Below, piece after piece: positions 8,001 to 15,541 of a stretch of 64,000 nucleotides of DNA. The position numbers and the translations under genes were made by a program. The DNA comes from Bacillota bacterium. Lineage in GTDB: Bacteria; Bacillota; Dethiobacteria; DTU022. The stretch's first letter is position 1, and each line of letters starts with the position of its first letter. Under the pieces are notes generated by a model. That model ran no database searches, had not been told where the DNA came from, and was given only the letters and a program-made list of their open reading frames with translations. The stretch lies in the NCBI GenBank assembly GCA_033549065.1, contig JAWSUE010000003.1, forward strand, positions 62,001-126,000, read 5' to 3'.

Positions 8001-9132
8001 TGCTGTTTGCCTTAATTTCCCAGTCACTGGTAATTTCTATTTCACCGGGGTAAACGAATCCGAATTCTAGCAGCTTTTGAATAAAATGAGCGGTAATCTT
8101 CGGAGAGTCGATACTGACTATTTCCTTACCCAGTGTAAACAAACAATCCAGAACTGTATCGGTCTGCTGCTCTTTTAACTCAGCAAAAAGGTTAAAAAGC
8201 ATCCCTGTATAATGAATTATCTCTTCACCTTTCAGCTCTTTTAGAGCAGTTCGGATCAGCCGGTTCAAGTCGTATAGCAAGTGCTTTTTAAGCTGGATCA
8301 TACCCGGTAGATGAAGGAGGTAAACCAGGTAATAGGTTTTTTCGACTGATAGATTAAATTCTTCACTGAATTGGCGGAAATGATTTGCTATGTCGTTAAA
8401 AAAGAGATTGGACTCAATATCTTCCCACTCTTCGGAATTATCGATTTGAGCTTCCAGTCGGGAATAAAAGTCTTGTCCAACTAATTTAATCTTCTCATGA
8501 TAAATTGGTTGAAACAGCTCAGCTTTACTTTCAAACCAGTCTTCAATGTTTGAAGTTCTGGTCCAGTATGAAAGGCTTCTGCGTAAAACATCTTTGGTTA
8601 ATCTGCATACAGTCTCCGTAAACTCAGGAACAACCGCAGCCCTGTACAAGTATTTTTTAAAATAGCCGGCATTGCGCAGATAAATAATTTCATGTTGATC
8701 AATTCCTTTTTCAATAATTTGCAGACACCTGTACACTGCCGAGGGTGGGTAGTGCTCCTCGTTGATCAGCCTGTCAATAAATTTAAAAACCGACTTGATC
8801 AGTTGCTCACGCTGCTGGAAATTTAAATTTTGATCCATGAGTTCCTCGAAGATTGATACCAGAAAGCCCAATGCTCTTTCGCCATCAGCGACCGAACTGT
8901 AGAGCCATAAATCATTGAGGCTGATTGTATGCAGATTTTCAATTATATATGAATTATCCGGATGAGGGTGGTTATATTCAATAAAGAGCTCTTTAGTCCG
9001 CTTATGAATACCCCAGTAGCCAGATGACAGGGATACAAACCAACTGTGCTCTTCGGGAAGCTCAGCTGCTTCCTGTTTGGTTTGAGCGAGGTTTTCCTCA
9101 AGGGCTCTTGAAACAAATTTGCTCTCCATCAT
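5062..9132 (-). CDS. Giant ATP-grasp / phosphohistidine swivelling-domain protein
   Basis: A 1356-aa cytoplasmic protein. Residues 1 to about 860 are mostly helical and match nothing I recognise. From about 865 comes a PPDK/PEP-synthase N-terminal ATP-grasp domain (FLGAKAYYLKKLINYGLPIP, then SVRSGTAISMPGAMSTFLN). The protein ends with a swivelling domain bearing the phosphorylatable His1295 in SRGGVTSHAAVAAEKLG. The PEP/pyruvate-binding TIM barrel of true PEP synthase and PPDK is absent, so the acceptor of the phosphate must be something else. The order ATP-grasp then His domain at the C-terminus resembles rifampin phosphotransferase rather than glucan water dikinase. Operon partner: the divergent GAPDH. 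Domain calls are firm, function is open. Confidence 0.85.
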   Translation of the reverse strand: MMESKFVSRALEENLAQTKQEAAELPEEHSWFVSLSSGYWGIHKRTKELFIEYNHPHPDNSYIIENLHTISLNDLWLYSSVADGERALGFLVSIFEELMDQNLNFQQREQLIKSVFKFIDRLINEEHYPPSAVYRCLQIIEKGIDQHEIIYLRNAGYFKKYLYRAAVVPEFTETVCRLTKDVLRRSLSYWTRTSNIEDWFESKAELFQPIYHEKIKLVGQDFYSRLEAQIDNSEEWEDIESNLFFNDIANHFRQFSEEFNLSVEKTYYLVYLLHLPGMIQLKKHLLYDLNRLIRTALKELKGEEIIHYTGMLFNLFAELKEQQTDTVLDCLFTLGKEIVSIDSPKITAHFIQKLLEFGFVYPGEIEITSDWEIKANSNHVKNIRIWLELIGTSPYKFKKLLSALVVNLKLGGIFIADTDLFQRDVTKLLNADIGSVYKQVKQLARVFPVYFNEIGAEGKLREVSTIIDEVAGRQDYMIHFVRKQVHTESNNTHIILVNRVAEYWLNGNPEILKPILPNDVYNALDQQSDYFTGVNFLMKAICQHYEVDHEEFLKLPEEDIISFFADYPSKYDRDKKRINYLYQLNSLLLEKYSFETRDVTGILQRSRFFTNKDIEKLEVLLQQNQDRKALELVYGFMAILKEVIISSEPTEAIETIYYKRHIAVGIPSMYGQYKEPKFEALGLMYRLEQVASKLMEKILEEIKLEYISAKTLKEIYETLELFKTGLELDGVVNQNFNSTLEMFRYSLTSTSVTLSQYMNIFRFMAQHIKELINEYFIRVYDETINIVIPQIFDSEPETVARESEKFYRDILSSAFLVQELDQFISESLNMINNMLENYSEAHIYNMMTYNPDLAASPLNRETQMIDNQVFLGAKAYYLKKLINYGLPIPPGFVLTTEVYRHRETIFEHPYMSLELDKIITKYLTDLEKLTNLKFGSPKKPILLSVRSGTAISMPGAMSTFLNVGMNDQIADALDKSRETAWMGWDSYRRFIQSWGMSHGIERDCFDEVMSSLKNKYGVDRKSNFTSIQMKELALEYKKALNDHGVFIIENPFEQLKQAINNIFKSWSSPRTIAYRKHLQIADEWGTAVLVQKMVMGNRSKRSGSGVAFTHNPKLKKPGINLYGDFTLCSQGEDIVAGLVYPLPISESQRTENFVESEISLETSFPGIFNRLREIAVQLIEEYGFNNQEIEFTFESEDPTDLYILQIREQNIIQQEKMMIFSTPVEEMQFIGRGIGVGGGCLSGMVSFDMEDLQINRKQWPEEKHILIRPDTVPDDIQMIFICDGLVTSRGGVTSHAAVAAEKLGKVCVVNCKELMVDDRLKQCLINGFKIRARDKISIDGRVGSIYAGSYPVQYIK

Positions 9133-9227
9133 TACACCTCGGCGGAATATAAACTACTTTAAGTATAACATGGCCTGCTGTTTATAAAAATATTTGAAGA
9201 TTTGTAGTGACCTCAACAATTCTTTAC

Positions 9228-9256
9228 TTGTCCACCCGGCTTTTTTTGTATATGAT
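9228..9256 (+). promoter_or_regulatory. Predicted promoter of the DUF401 gene
   Basis: TTGTCC (9228-9233), 17-base spacer, TATGAT (9251-9256), about 42 bases before the start codon. Confidence 0.5.
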
Positions 9257-9297
9257 ATTTAATGTCGGTTTCAGAATCAACATGAAGGAGCCCTCTG

Positions 9298-10557
9298 ATG
9301 AACTTTATTAACCCGGCCGCTCTTGAAGGAGCAGGCGTAATTATATCGATCTTTATAATTATCTTCTTCATCCGTAAAGGCTGGAAAATGTATTATGTGC
9401 TGCCCATGGCGATCATTGTTCTGGCCATTACGAACGGTGATTCGTTATCCGATAATCTGGCTGTATTGTACAAATCTGCAACAAGCTTTACTGCTTTTTA
9501 CCTGGTTACAATGGTCCTGGCCATTACCATGTTGGGGCATCTGCACCATAAGATAGGAGCAATGTCACAGCTTGTCGATAATTTGCGTCTTTTGATCAGG
9601 GATCCGCGGATTTTAATTATGGTCTTACCGGCTTCCATATCGCTTTTCTCAACCATACCGGGTGGAGCAATTCTGTCAGCTCCAATGGTAGAAGAAACGG
9701 GTCGTAAACTTAACATGCCCCCGACTGAACTGGCCATGTCGAATCTTCTTTACCGGCACCTTATCGTTCTGGTTAATCCCTTCAATGCAGCGATTGTTCT
9801 GGCATCTGGGATTACCGGAATCAGCATCGCCCGCTACCTCGGTTTTGCCGGGCCGGTTATCTTCGTTGCAATCGTTATGGCCATAATTATGCTTTTCAGG
9901 AAATATCCCCGTTCGGTTGTTGAGATGACGGAACCGGTTCGCAACGGTAAAAGACAGATAATAGTAAAAGTACTTATAGCCGCCTCCCCATTTATTGTCG
10001 CCATTTTTTTAGGCGTTGCCTGTAAGGTATTTTTCCCACTTGCCCTGACCGTAGGTATTTTAATCACAATGCTGATTAACCTGCCAAAAGGTCAGATTGG
10101 GCCAGCGCTTATACAGAGATTGGGCATGCTTATCAAAGGCTTTAACTGGCCTATCGCTCTTACTTCTCTGACCATAGTTTTTTACAAAGATTTTATTTTA
10201 GAAGCCGAGGCATTCCAGCAGTTCGTCCAGTACCTGATGGATCAGGGGCTGCCCTTGATCGTGTTGGTTGTTGTTTTGTCATTCCTGACAGGATTCATCA
10301 CCGGCAATAATATTGCAGCAATCGGGATAGCAATTCCGATTATCATGCCTTTTCTGGGAGCAGATATGTTTTCAATACGCTATCTGGGGCTGGCCTATTT
10401 ATGCGCCTATGCCGGTTATCTTGGCTCACCGATCCACCTCTGTATCTATTTCACAAACGAATATTTCAAAACTTCCATGTACACCCTGCTTAAAAGAATC
10501 AACCTTTATACTTCAATAATAGTAATTCTCGGGTTGATAGCATTCTTATTTTACTAA
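9298..10557 (+). CDS. DUF401 family integral membrane protein
   Basis: Polytopic membrane protein of 419 aa with about ten hydrophobic segments; DUF401 members resemble ion/anion transporters but have no fixed substrate. Characteristic are the segments SLFSTIPGGAILSAPMVEE, SNLLYRHLIVLVNPFNAA and FLTGFITGNNIAAIGIAIPI, the last two resembling re-entrant transport loops. It has its own promoter and AAGGAG site and stands alone, ending 6 bases before the convergent nagB stop without a visible terminator. A DUF401 assignment comes from overall pattern recognition; substrate unknown. Confidence 0.8.
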   Translation: MNFINPAALEGAGVIISIFIIIFFIRKGWKMYYVLPMAIIVLAITNGDSLSDNLAVLYKSATSFTAFYLVTMVLAITMLGHLHHKIGAMSQLVDNLRLLIRDPRILIMVLPASISLFSTIPGGAILSAPMVEETGRKLNMPPTELAMSNLLYRHLIVLVNPFNAAIVLASGITGISIARYLGFAGPVIFVAIVMAIIMLFRKYPRSVVEMTEPVRNGKRQIIVKVLIAASPFIVAIFLGVACKVFFPLALTVGILITMLINLPKGQIGPALIQRLGMLIKGFNWPIALTSLTIVFYKDFILEAEAFQQFVQYLMDQGLPLIVLVVVLSFLTGFITGNNIAAIGIAIPIIMPFLGADMFSIRYLGLAYLCAYAGYLGSPIHLCIYFTNEYFKTSMYTLLKRINLYTSIIVILGLIAFLFY

Positions 10558-10563
10558 GCCGGA

Positions 10564-11289
10564 CTAAATCAAACCTGCTGCATCCCTGTCGATTAGCAGC
10601 GTTGCTTCATGGTGAAGTTGAAGAAGCGATGCCGGCCATTCAGTACTTATCTTGCCGCTTACAGTATTCCGTACCGCTTCGGCCTTGCTTCGGCCACTGG
10701 CCAGCAGGAGAATCTTTCGTGAAAACATGATGGAACCCATACCCATAGTTATCGCTTTCCGGGGTACTTCCTCGCAATTGTGAAAAAACCGACTGTTGGA
10801 TTCGATTGTCTCTTCCGCTAAATCAACAAGATGGGTGAATACAGTCAGATTTTTCGAGGGCTCATTAAATCCGATATGTCCGTTTATCCCGATTCCCAAT
10901 ATTTGCAGATCTATGCCCCCACACATGGCTATCTTTTGATCATACTCCGAGCATAAGCGGTCGACCTGAACATCTGTACAAACAGGAATATTTATATTAT
11001 CAGGATTGATATCAATATGCCCGAAGAGATGTTGATACATGAAGTGATGGTAGCTCTGCTCGTGCTCCGGTAATAGCCCCCAATACTCATCCAGATTAAA
11101 GGTAATAACATCCTTAAATGAAATTTCCTTTTTCCTGTTCATTTCAACCAACCTGGCATACATGCCTTCCGGCGTTGAACCGGTTGCCAACCCTAATACA
11201 GCTTCAGGGTTATTCCTGATTTCTGTCGCTACTATTTCAGCGGCAGTTTCACTAAGCTCAACATAATCATTGAACACTTGAATCTCCAT
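10564..11289 (-). CDS. nagB: Glucosamine-6-phosphate deaminase
   Basis: Converts glucosamine-6-phosphate to fructose-6-phosphate and ammonia in the cytoplasm. About 241 aa, normal for NagB. Family motifs: GLATGSTPEGMY (phosphate binding), FNLDEYWGL (catalytic Asp), LGIGINGHIGFNEP (catalytic His/Glu region) and ITMGMGSIM. ATG 11289 is chosen because GGAGG lies 6 bases upstream; a GTG at 11301 would overlap that site. Downstream of a nucleotidyltransferase-fold gene and a beta-helix protein, pointing to an amino-sugar-linked operon. Confidence 0.92.
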   Translation of the reverse strand: MEIQVFNDYVELSETAAEIVATEIRNNPEAVLGLATGSTPEGMYARLVEMNRKKEISFKDVITFNLDEYWGLLPEHEQSYHHFMYQHLFGHIDINPDNINIPVCTDVQVDRLCSEYDQKIAMCGGIDLQILGIGINGHIGFNEPSKNLTVFTHLVDLAEETIESNSRFFHNCEEVPRKAITMGMGSIMFSRKILLLASGRSKAEAVRNTVSGKISTEWPASLLQLHHEATLLIDRDAAGLI

Positions 11290-11314
11290 ATAAACCTCCA
11301 CTGTCAGTTTATTA

Positions 11315-12214
11315 TTAAAAAATTTCTTCTTTCTCTTCAGTGGTGTAGAATAAGGCCATCAGATGGTCACGGTCTTCAGTTTCTTCTGCTTTAAGCAGCT
11401 GATGTTCCGCAGCCTGGCGTTCCAGAGCGGCATTCTTCTCCAGCCCGGCAATTATATTAGGAATCCCTGAATCTATAAGCATTTTTCCGATTGTCCTGAA
11501 TATTTTCTTGCTGCCATAAAGATATTCCCCCTCGTATAAGATCTTGGAAGCCACCATTGATTTGAAATTATCAAATTTTAGCTGGTCGCTTACAGTTTCG
11601 AGATCTTTTATCAGGTAATCGATCTCTTCTTTTACTGCCGGATTCATTAAAAGGTTATACTTTTCACCGAATATCATACGGTCAAGATCTGATGTTAACA
11701 CTTCAGAAAGGTTATCGGTGACCACAATAATATCGAGATCTGAACCTCTGACCAGTTCGCCTGTTGATGATTCAGGCCGCGGTTCTGAATGAGCCATCCC
11801 GTAAACAACGTCACCGGCGATGATAAAGCATGCCTGATCTATATAATCCTCTTTGGCCGGGTTTGCCTCAATCAGCCTTTTTACTGTACTCTCAGCCAAC
11901 TCAACTTTTTTCCGGCTGATCAGCGTAAGCTCAGCTTCAAGTCTAACAGCCATTTCAGAAATATCCGATCTGTCTCTTTCAATGCCGATAATCGTATAAT
12001 TCAGGAATTCTCTCATAATTGAGGGAGAGAGTCGGGCATAATTTTCAACTTTAGAATCCAGCCTCAGGTATCTTGTACTGACCAGGGAAGAGATAATCTT
12101 ATCATCCATCCTGCATTGTTTCCAGGCATCAAAGGTATCCAGACCGGTACTGCTTACCACTTTTTTTCCGGTCATTGGCCCTTCTTTTTCCAGCAGTTCA
12201 TAGAGTAGGTTCAT
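11315..12214 (-). CDS. Nucleotidyltransferase-fold protein, function unknown
   Basis: A 299-aa cytoplasmic protein. The N-terminal ~60 residues look like a winged-helix (LLEKEGPMTGKKVVSSTGLD), the middle is helical, and a nucleotidyltransferase motif appears as VRGSDLDIIVVTD (GSxxDxD: two metal-binding aspartates) near residue 160. An upstream glycine-rich turn (FIIAGDVVYGMAHSEPRP) also fits a Pol-beta fold. Its start overlaps the stop of the beta-helix gene by 4 bases, so the two are translationally coupled. It may add a nucleotide to a sugar or protein target; no named family was recognised. Confidence 0.7.
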   Translation of the reverse strand: MNLLYELLEKEGPMTGKKVVSSTGLDTFDAWKQCRMDDKIISSLVSTRYLRLDSKVENYARLSPSIMREFLNYTIIGIERDRSDISEMAVRLEAELTLISRKKVELAESTVKRLIEANPAKEDYIDQACFIIAGDVVYGMAHSEPRPESSTGELVRGSDLDIIVVTDNLSEVLTSDLDRMIFGEKYNLLMNPAVKEEIDYLIKDLETVSDQLKFDNFKSMVASKILYEGEYLYGSKKIFRTIGKMLIDSGIPNIIAGLEKNAALERQAAEHQLLKAEETEDRDHLMALFYTTEEKEEIF

Positions 12215-13038
12215 ACGGAACCGTTTCGATTCAATTTTGTTGTTTTCGAAGCCTGCCTCACTTTGATGATTGAACCCGGTTTATAAAAGCCCCTGGCCAT
12301 AACATTGGGGTAGAGCAGAGTATTTTTACCAAGCAGGGAACCTGGACTTGTTACGCTATTGCAACCAGTCTCAACCCCATCGGCCAGAATTGCTCCAAAT
12401 TTGCGGAGGCCTGTTTCATATTTAACCCCTTCAACAGTGATTACAACTTGTGAATCAATCATTTTCAGGTTGGCCAGCTTTGTTCCCGCACCGAGATTAA
12501 CCCGGCCTAGAATACTGTCGCCGAGGTAAGCAAAATGGCCTGCCTTACTGCCGCCGAGCATAACGGTTGATTTAACCTCGGTAGTATGCCCCACAACACA
12601 ATCATTACCTACAAGAACATCACCCCTGATATAGGCTCCGTGACGGACTTCTGTACTATCACCAATCACTGCCGGTCCCTTGATCAGTGCTCCGGGCTCG
12701 ATCACAGAACCGCTGCCGATGTAAATAAGATCGTCCATTAAGTAGGAGCCGGCGTAAATAATACTCGCTCCCTCGAGAACCTTACCATCGACTGATACAA
12801 TGGGCTTTTTACCGGTTGAATCTATTTCGTAGCCGGAAGTAATAGTCTTTTCTTCATGTAATATGACTGTTTTTTCGATTACCGTTTTGCCTTTACGTAT
12901 GATCCCGACATTAGGGTTAAGGTAGCCTCTGATGAAAGATTTAAGCTTAATCAGGGCTTCCCAAACATATTCGGTATCATCGAAAAGTCGGATAAAGGGG
13001 TTCTCTCCAAGATCAAAAAAATCTTCAGCTTTTAACAA
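12211..13038 (-). CDS. Left-handed beta-helix (hexapeptide) protein, GlmU C-terminal-like
   Basis: A 275-aa protein built of hexapeptide repeats from about residue 90 onward (YIGSGSVIEPGALIKGPAVI, GAYIRGDVLVGNDCVVGHTT and similar), the fold of sugar-phosphate acyltransferases and the GlmU acetyltransferase domain. The N-terminal 80 residues (ENPFIRLFDDTEYVWEAL) resemble the linker of GlmU-like proteins, but the pyrophosphorylase domain is absent. It overlaps a nucleotidyltransferase-fold gene and is followed by nagB, so together they could modify glucosamine-phosphate. The acyl donor and acceptor cannot be told from sequence. Confidence 0.75.
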   Translation of the reverse strand: MLKAEDFFDLGENPFIRLFDDTEYVWEALIKLKSFIRGYLNPNVGIIRKGKTVIEKTVILHEEKTITSGYEIDSTGKKPIVSVDGKVLEGASIIYAGSYLMDDLIYIGSGSVIEPGALIKGPAVIGDSTEVRHGAYIRGDVLVGNDCVVGHTTEVKSTVMLGGSKAGHFAYLGDSILGRVNLGAGTKLANLKMIDSQVVITVEGVKYETGLRKFGAILADGVETGCNSVTSPGSLLGKNTLLYPNVMARGFYKPGSIIKVRQASKTTKLNRNGSV

Positions 13039-13108
13039 TTCATCACACTCCCATTTGAAAATACTTGCATACCAAACATGCAGGTATCATTTAAATCTTT
13101 AATCAGAA

Positions 13109-13477
13109 TCAAGTCGTCAGGTTCTTATAGCCTTTTTCCAATATCCTGAGCATCCGGATCCGGTTATAGCGCTGTGTCATTATACAGGGCAGATTAACCA
13201 CTAATCCATAAAAAATCAATATGAGGGCAACCCACCAATCAACTATTAAAAAAAAGAGAAATGCCGGTAAAAAAGTAAGCCAGTGCGTCAGCTCAGCCCG
13301 GCAGGTTTCCACTACAAATTTTTCAAGATAAGCTTCATCCTGAGAGCAGAGCCTGCGTTTTGAAAAACCGCCTTTCATCCAGCTTCCGCCATCGGGTAGA
13401 AAGCCCTTCCACCTTCTGATCCAGAAAACTTTTTCATATAAGCGTCCACTTCTTTCCCACTTTTGAGGCCGGTATAA
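13109..13477 (-). pseudogene. Remnant of CrtO-like glycosyl-carotenoid acyltransferase
   Basis: The C-terminal ~120 residues of a CrtO-type membrane acyltransferase, which caps glycosylated carotenoids in Firmicutes. Readable without a start from 13477: KWERSGRLYEKVF, IRRWKGFLPDGGSWM, ETCRAELTHWLTFLPAFLFF, NLPCIMTQRYNRIRMLRIL. An ATG at 13378 would give only 89 residues starting inside the conserved domain. An in-frame stop (13480-13478) precedes it and the expected N-terminal transmembrane segment is missing. Upstream, in another frame, is the start of a family 2 glycosyltransferase. Best explained as a deletion remnant; family match by memory of conserved pattern. Confidence 0.7.
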
Positions 13478-13625
13478 TCAGTGATAAATCAGAAGACTCA
13501 TCCGGACTATCTAAAACACCTGTTATCTCCTCCTTGTTTTTCCTCAAAAGGTGAATTTTCCAGAGCAGCCAGGTCCCGCAAAACCAAAAAATAATTTGTA
13601 AAACTATACCTATAATTTTCTACAT
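13434..13625 (-). pseudogene. Remnant of the N-terminus of a CrtQ-like family 2 glycosyltransferase
   Basis: The translation from 13625 is Met, stop (TAG), then KIIGIVLQIIFWFCGTWLLW, a transmembrane start, and later LSLIIPAS, the first strand of a GT2 domain (normally LSVIIPARNE). After that the reading frame ends at 13434. Only about 60 residues remain of an enzyme usually over 350 aa. It overlaps, in a different frame, the CrtO remnant. In Firmicutes crtQ and crtO are neighbours, so an internal deletion has joined the head of one to the tail of the other. Confidence 0.6.
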
Positions 13626-13661
13626 CCCCGCTTCCCATGTATCAAAATCATATCTCCTCAC

Positions 13662-15107
13662 TCAGGATTCAATTCCAGCCACCTGACGGGCCAGTTGTTT
13701 CTTCTCTTCCAGGTTTGCCTGGCGGGCGATCATTACTCTCTGTGCCTGCGGTGAACCTGCGCCATGCATTGACTCTGTCCTGTACCCGACAGCTGCAGTT
13801 CCCAAAGTAATATTTTCGATCAACCTGAGGACTCTCAGACGCTGTTCGGTAGGTATGTCGGCTTTACCCTGTAAATACTTTTCGATATACTTGCCAATCT
13901 CAGGGTGACGCAGATCTTTTTCTGAAGGCATGGTAACCATCAATCCACCGGCAATATCTTCGGCCAGTCGGGCAATCTCATAAGGGAAACGGGTTACATT
14001 TTGTTTACAGACGTTGGCCAGTAGAAGATCAATAAGGTATGTCCCCGAGGCAGTGACTATTCCCTGGCTGGAACAGGCAATACCGCAGGCATACAAAGTT
14101 TCATTCAGATGGATCATCTCAATCAGTTTATCCCTCACATGAGATGCCCGGGCTGTTCCGTTATATTCGGCAGCCAGGGCTGCAGCGCCGATCAGTACAT
14201 CGCCGACACCGACTTTACAGCCTCCATAGCTCTGTCGGTGATACCCGGCAAACCTTTCCACAAGCGGGTTGGTATAAGCATATTCACCACACATAAATAC
14301 TCTTTCCCAGGGGACAAAAACCTCTTCAAAAATAACCAGGCATTCGTGACCCCCGAAACGGCAGTTACCTACATCGAGAGTACCGCCTTCCAGTCTGCGT
14401 GTATCACAGGACTGCCGTCCGTATATATAGGTAATTCCGTCTGTATCAGCAGGAATGGCAAAACTGACAGCATAATCTGCATCTGCTTCGGTCATTGTCG
14501 CCGTAGGCATAACCAGTATTTCATGGGAAGAAAGAGCCCCCGTCTGATGAGATTTCGCCCCGCTGACAAATACTCCATCTTCAGTCCTGCGGATTACCCG
14601 AAGATACAAGTCGGGATCAACCTGTTCTGATGGTTTGGAAGAGCGGTCTCCCTTGGGATCGGTCATTGCGCCGTCAACAACCAGATCGTTATCCTGAACA
14701 TAACGCAGAAATTTCCTGAAACGCCTGTGGTAATCAAGATTTAAATCTCGCTCCATTTCGTACGTAACCGAGTCAACAGCATTAAATGCATCCATCCCCA
14801 CACAGCGCTGAAAGCAGGATGCAGTTTTCTGACCAAGAATGCGCTGCATTTTAACCTTGTTGATTAGATCATCGATACCCTGGTGAAGGTGGGTAAAACG
14901 GTTAACCCTTTGACCTGTTAAATTGGATTCGGCTGTCATCAGGGGTTCATACTGAGGATTATGCGCCAGTTCATAGGTCATTGCCACTGAATTTATCGAA
15001 GGTCTGATTATCGGATGGTCCGGAATGTTCCGAACCAACTCACCAAACATATAAGCCTTTACCTTCAGCTTACGCAGTGAATCAATATACTCTATTTCGT
15101 TCATCAT
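13662..15107 (-). CDS. abfD: 4-hydroxybutyryl-CoA dehydratase
   Basis: FAD and [4Fe-4S] enzyme that dehydrates 4-hydroxybutyryl-CoA to crotonyl-CoA in 4-aminobutyrate/4-hydroxybutyrate fermentation. About 481 aa, normal for the 4-hydroxyphenylacetate hydroxylase-like family. Cluster ligands are in place: TASCFQRCVGMD gives two cysteines three apart, and GYHRQSYGGCKVG gives the His and third Cys six apart, followed by the conserved Lys. Numbered from MNEIEY they are C97, C101, H289, C296, close to the clostridial C99, C103, H292, C299. GAGGTTGG lies before the ATG pair at 15107/15104. A putrescine-type aminotransferase nearby could feed the pathway. Confidence 0.92.
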   Translation of the reverse strand: MMNEIEYIDSLRKLKVKAYMFGELVRNIPDHPIIRPSINSVAMTYELAHNPQYEPLMTAESNLTGQRVNRFTHLHQGIDDLINKVKMQRILGQKTASCFQRCVGMDAFNAVDSVTYEMERDLNLDYHRRFRKFLRYVQDNDLVVDGAMTDPKGDRSSKPSEQVDPDLYLRVIRRTEDGVFVSGAKSHQTGALSSHEILVMPTATMTEADADYAVSFAIPADTDGITYIYGRQSCDTRRLEGGTLDVGNCRFGGHECLVIFEEVFVPWERVFMCGEYAYTNPLVERFAGYHRQSYGGCKVGVGDVLIGAAALAAEYNGTARASHVRDKLIEMIHLNETLYACGIACSSQGIVTASGTYLIDLLLANVCKQNVTRFPYEIARLAEDIAGGLMVTMPSEKDLRHPEIGKYIEKYLQGKADIPTEQRLRVLRLIENITLGTAAVGYRTESMHGAGSPQAQRVMIARQANLEEKKQLARQVAGIES

Positions 15108-15141
15108 CAAAACCAACCTCATTTCCCCTATCCGTCATCCA

Positions 15142-15528
15142 TTAAGAGAAGAGTTCTTTAACCGAATCCTTGCTGAGGGTTATTATCGTAAATATACCGA
15201 GCACAGTTCCCAGGGGTACGATCAGGCATTGTATGAAAGAGATGATCAGGCAAAAATTATATGCCCGACGCTGCCTTAGTCTTACCCCGGAAATAATGAT
15301 TAAAACCGCCATCGCCAACCCGAGAATAATGATAAACAACGAGAGCAGGACAAAGATGAGACCTACCACCCGTGGAGCCTGATCTCCACCGTTAAACCCT
15401 CCGGCCAAGATAGCAATACCGATAAAAAAGTGAATTAACGGGAAGAAAGAAAAAGCTGCTGTCAGGGCTCCTAATACAAAATGTAATGTTCCCAGGAGAT
15501 CGAGGTTCCTCATTTCCTGTTCATTCAT
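15142..15528 (-). CDS. Four-helix membrane protein, function unknown
   Basis: A 128-aa protein with four hydrophobic helices (LGTLHFVLGALTAAFSFFPL; FFIGIAILAGG; VGLIFVLLSLFIIILGLAMA; FCLIISFIQCLIVPLGTVLG) and no soluble domain. It lies between the diguanylate cyclase and abfD on the same strand, 13 bases after the former. The repeated GxxF-rich helices recall small DUF4190-like proteins, but no family is claimed. A cotranscribed partner of either neighbour is possible. Confidence 0.65.
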   Translation of the reverse strand: MNEQEMRNLDLLGTLHFVLGALTAAFSFFPLIHFFIGIAILAGGFNGGDQAPRVVGLIFVLLSLFIIILGLAMAVLIIISGVRLRQRRAYNFCLIISFIQCLIVPLGTVLGIFTIITLSKDSVKELFS

Positions 15529-15541
15529 AGCTATCCCTCCA

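Noticed and set aside
13109-13378. An intact 89-aa membrane protein gene
   Set aside because: Homologous sequence continues upstream of the ATG without a start and the family N-terminus is missing, so it is better read as a remnant.
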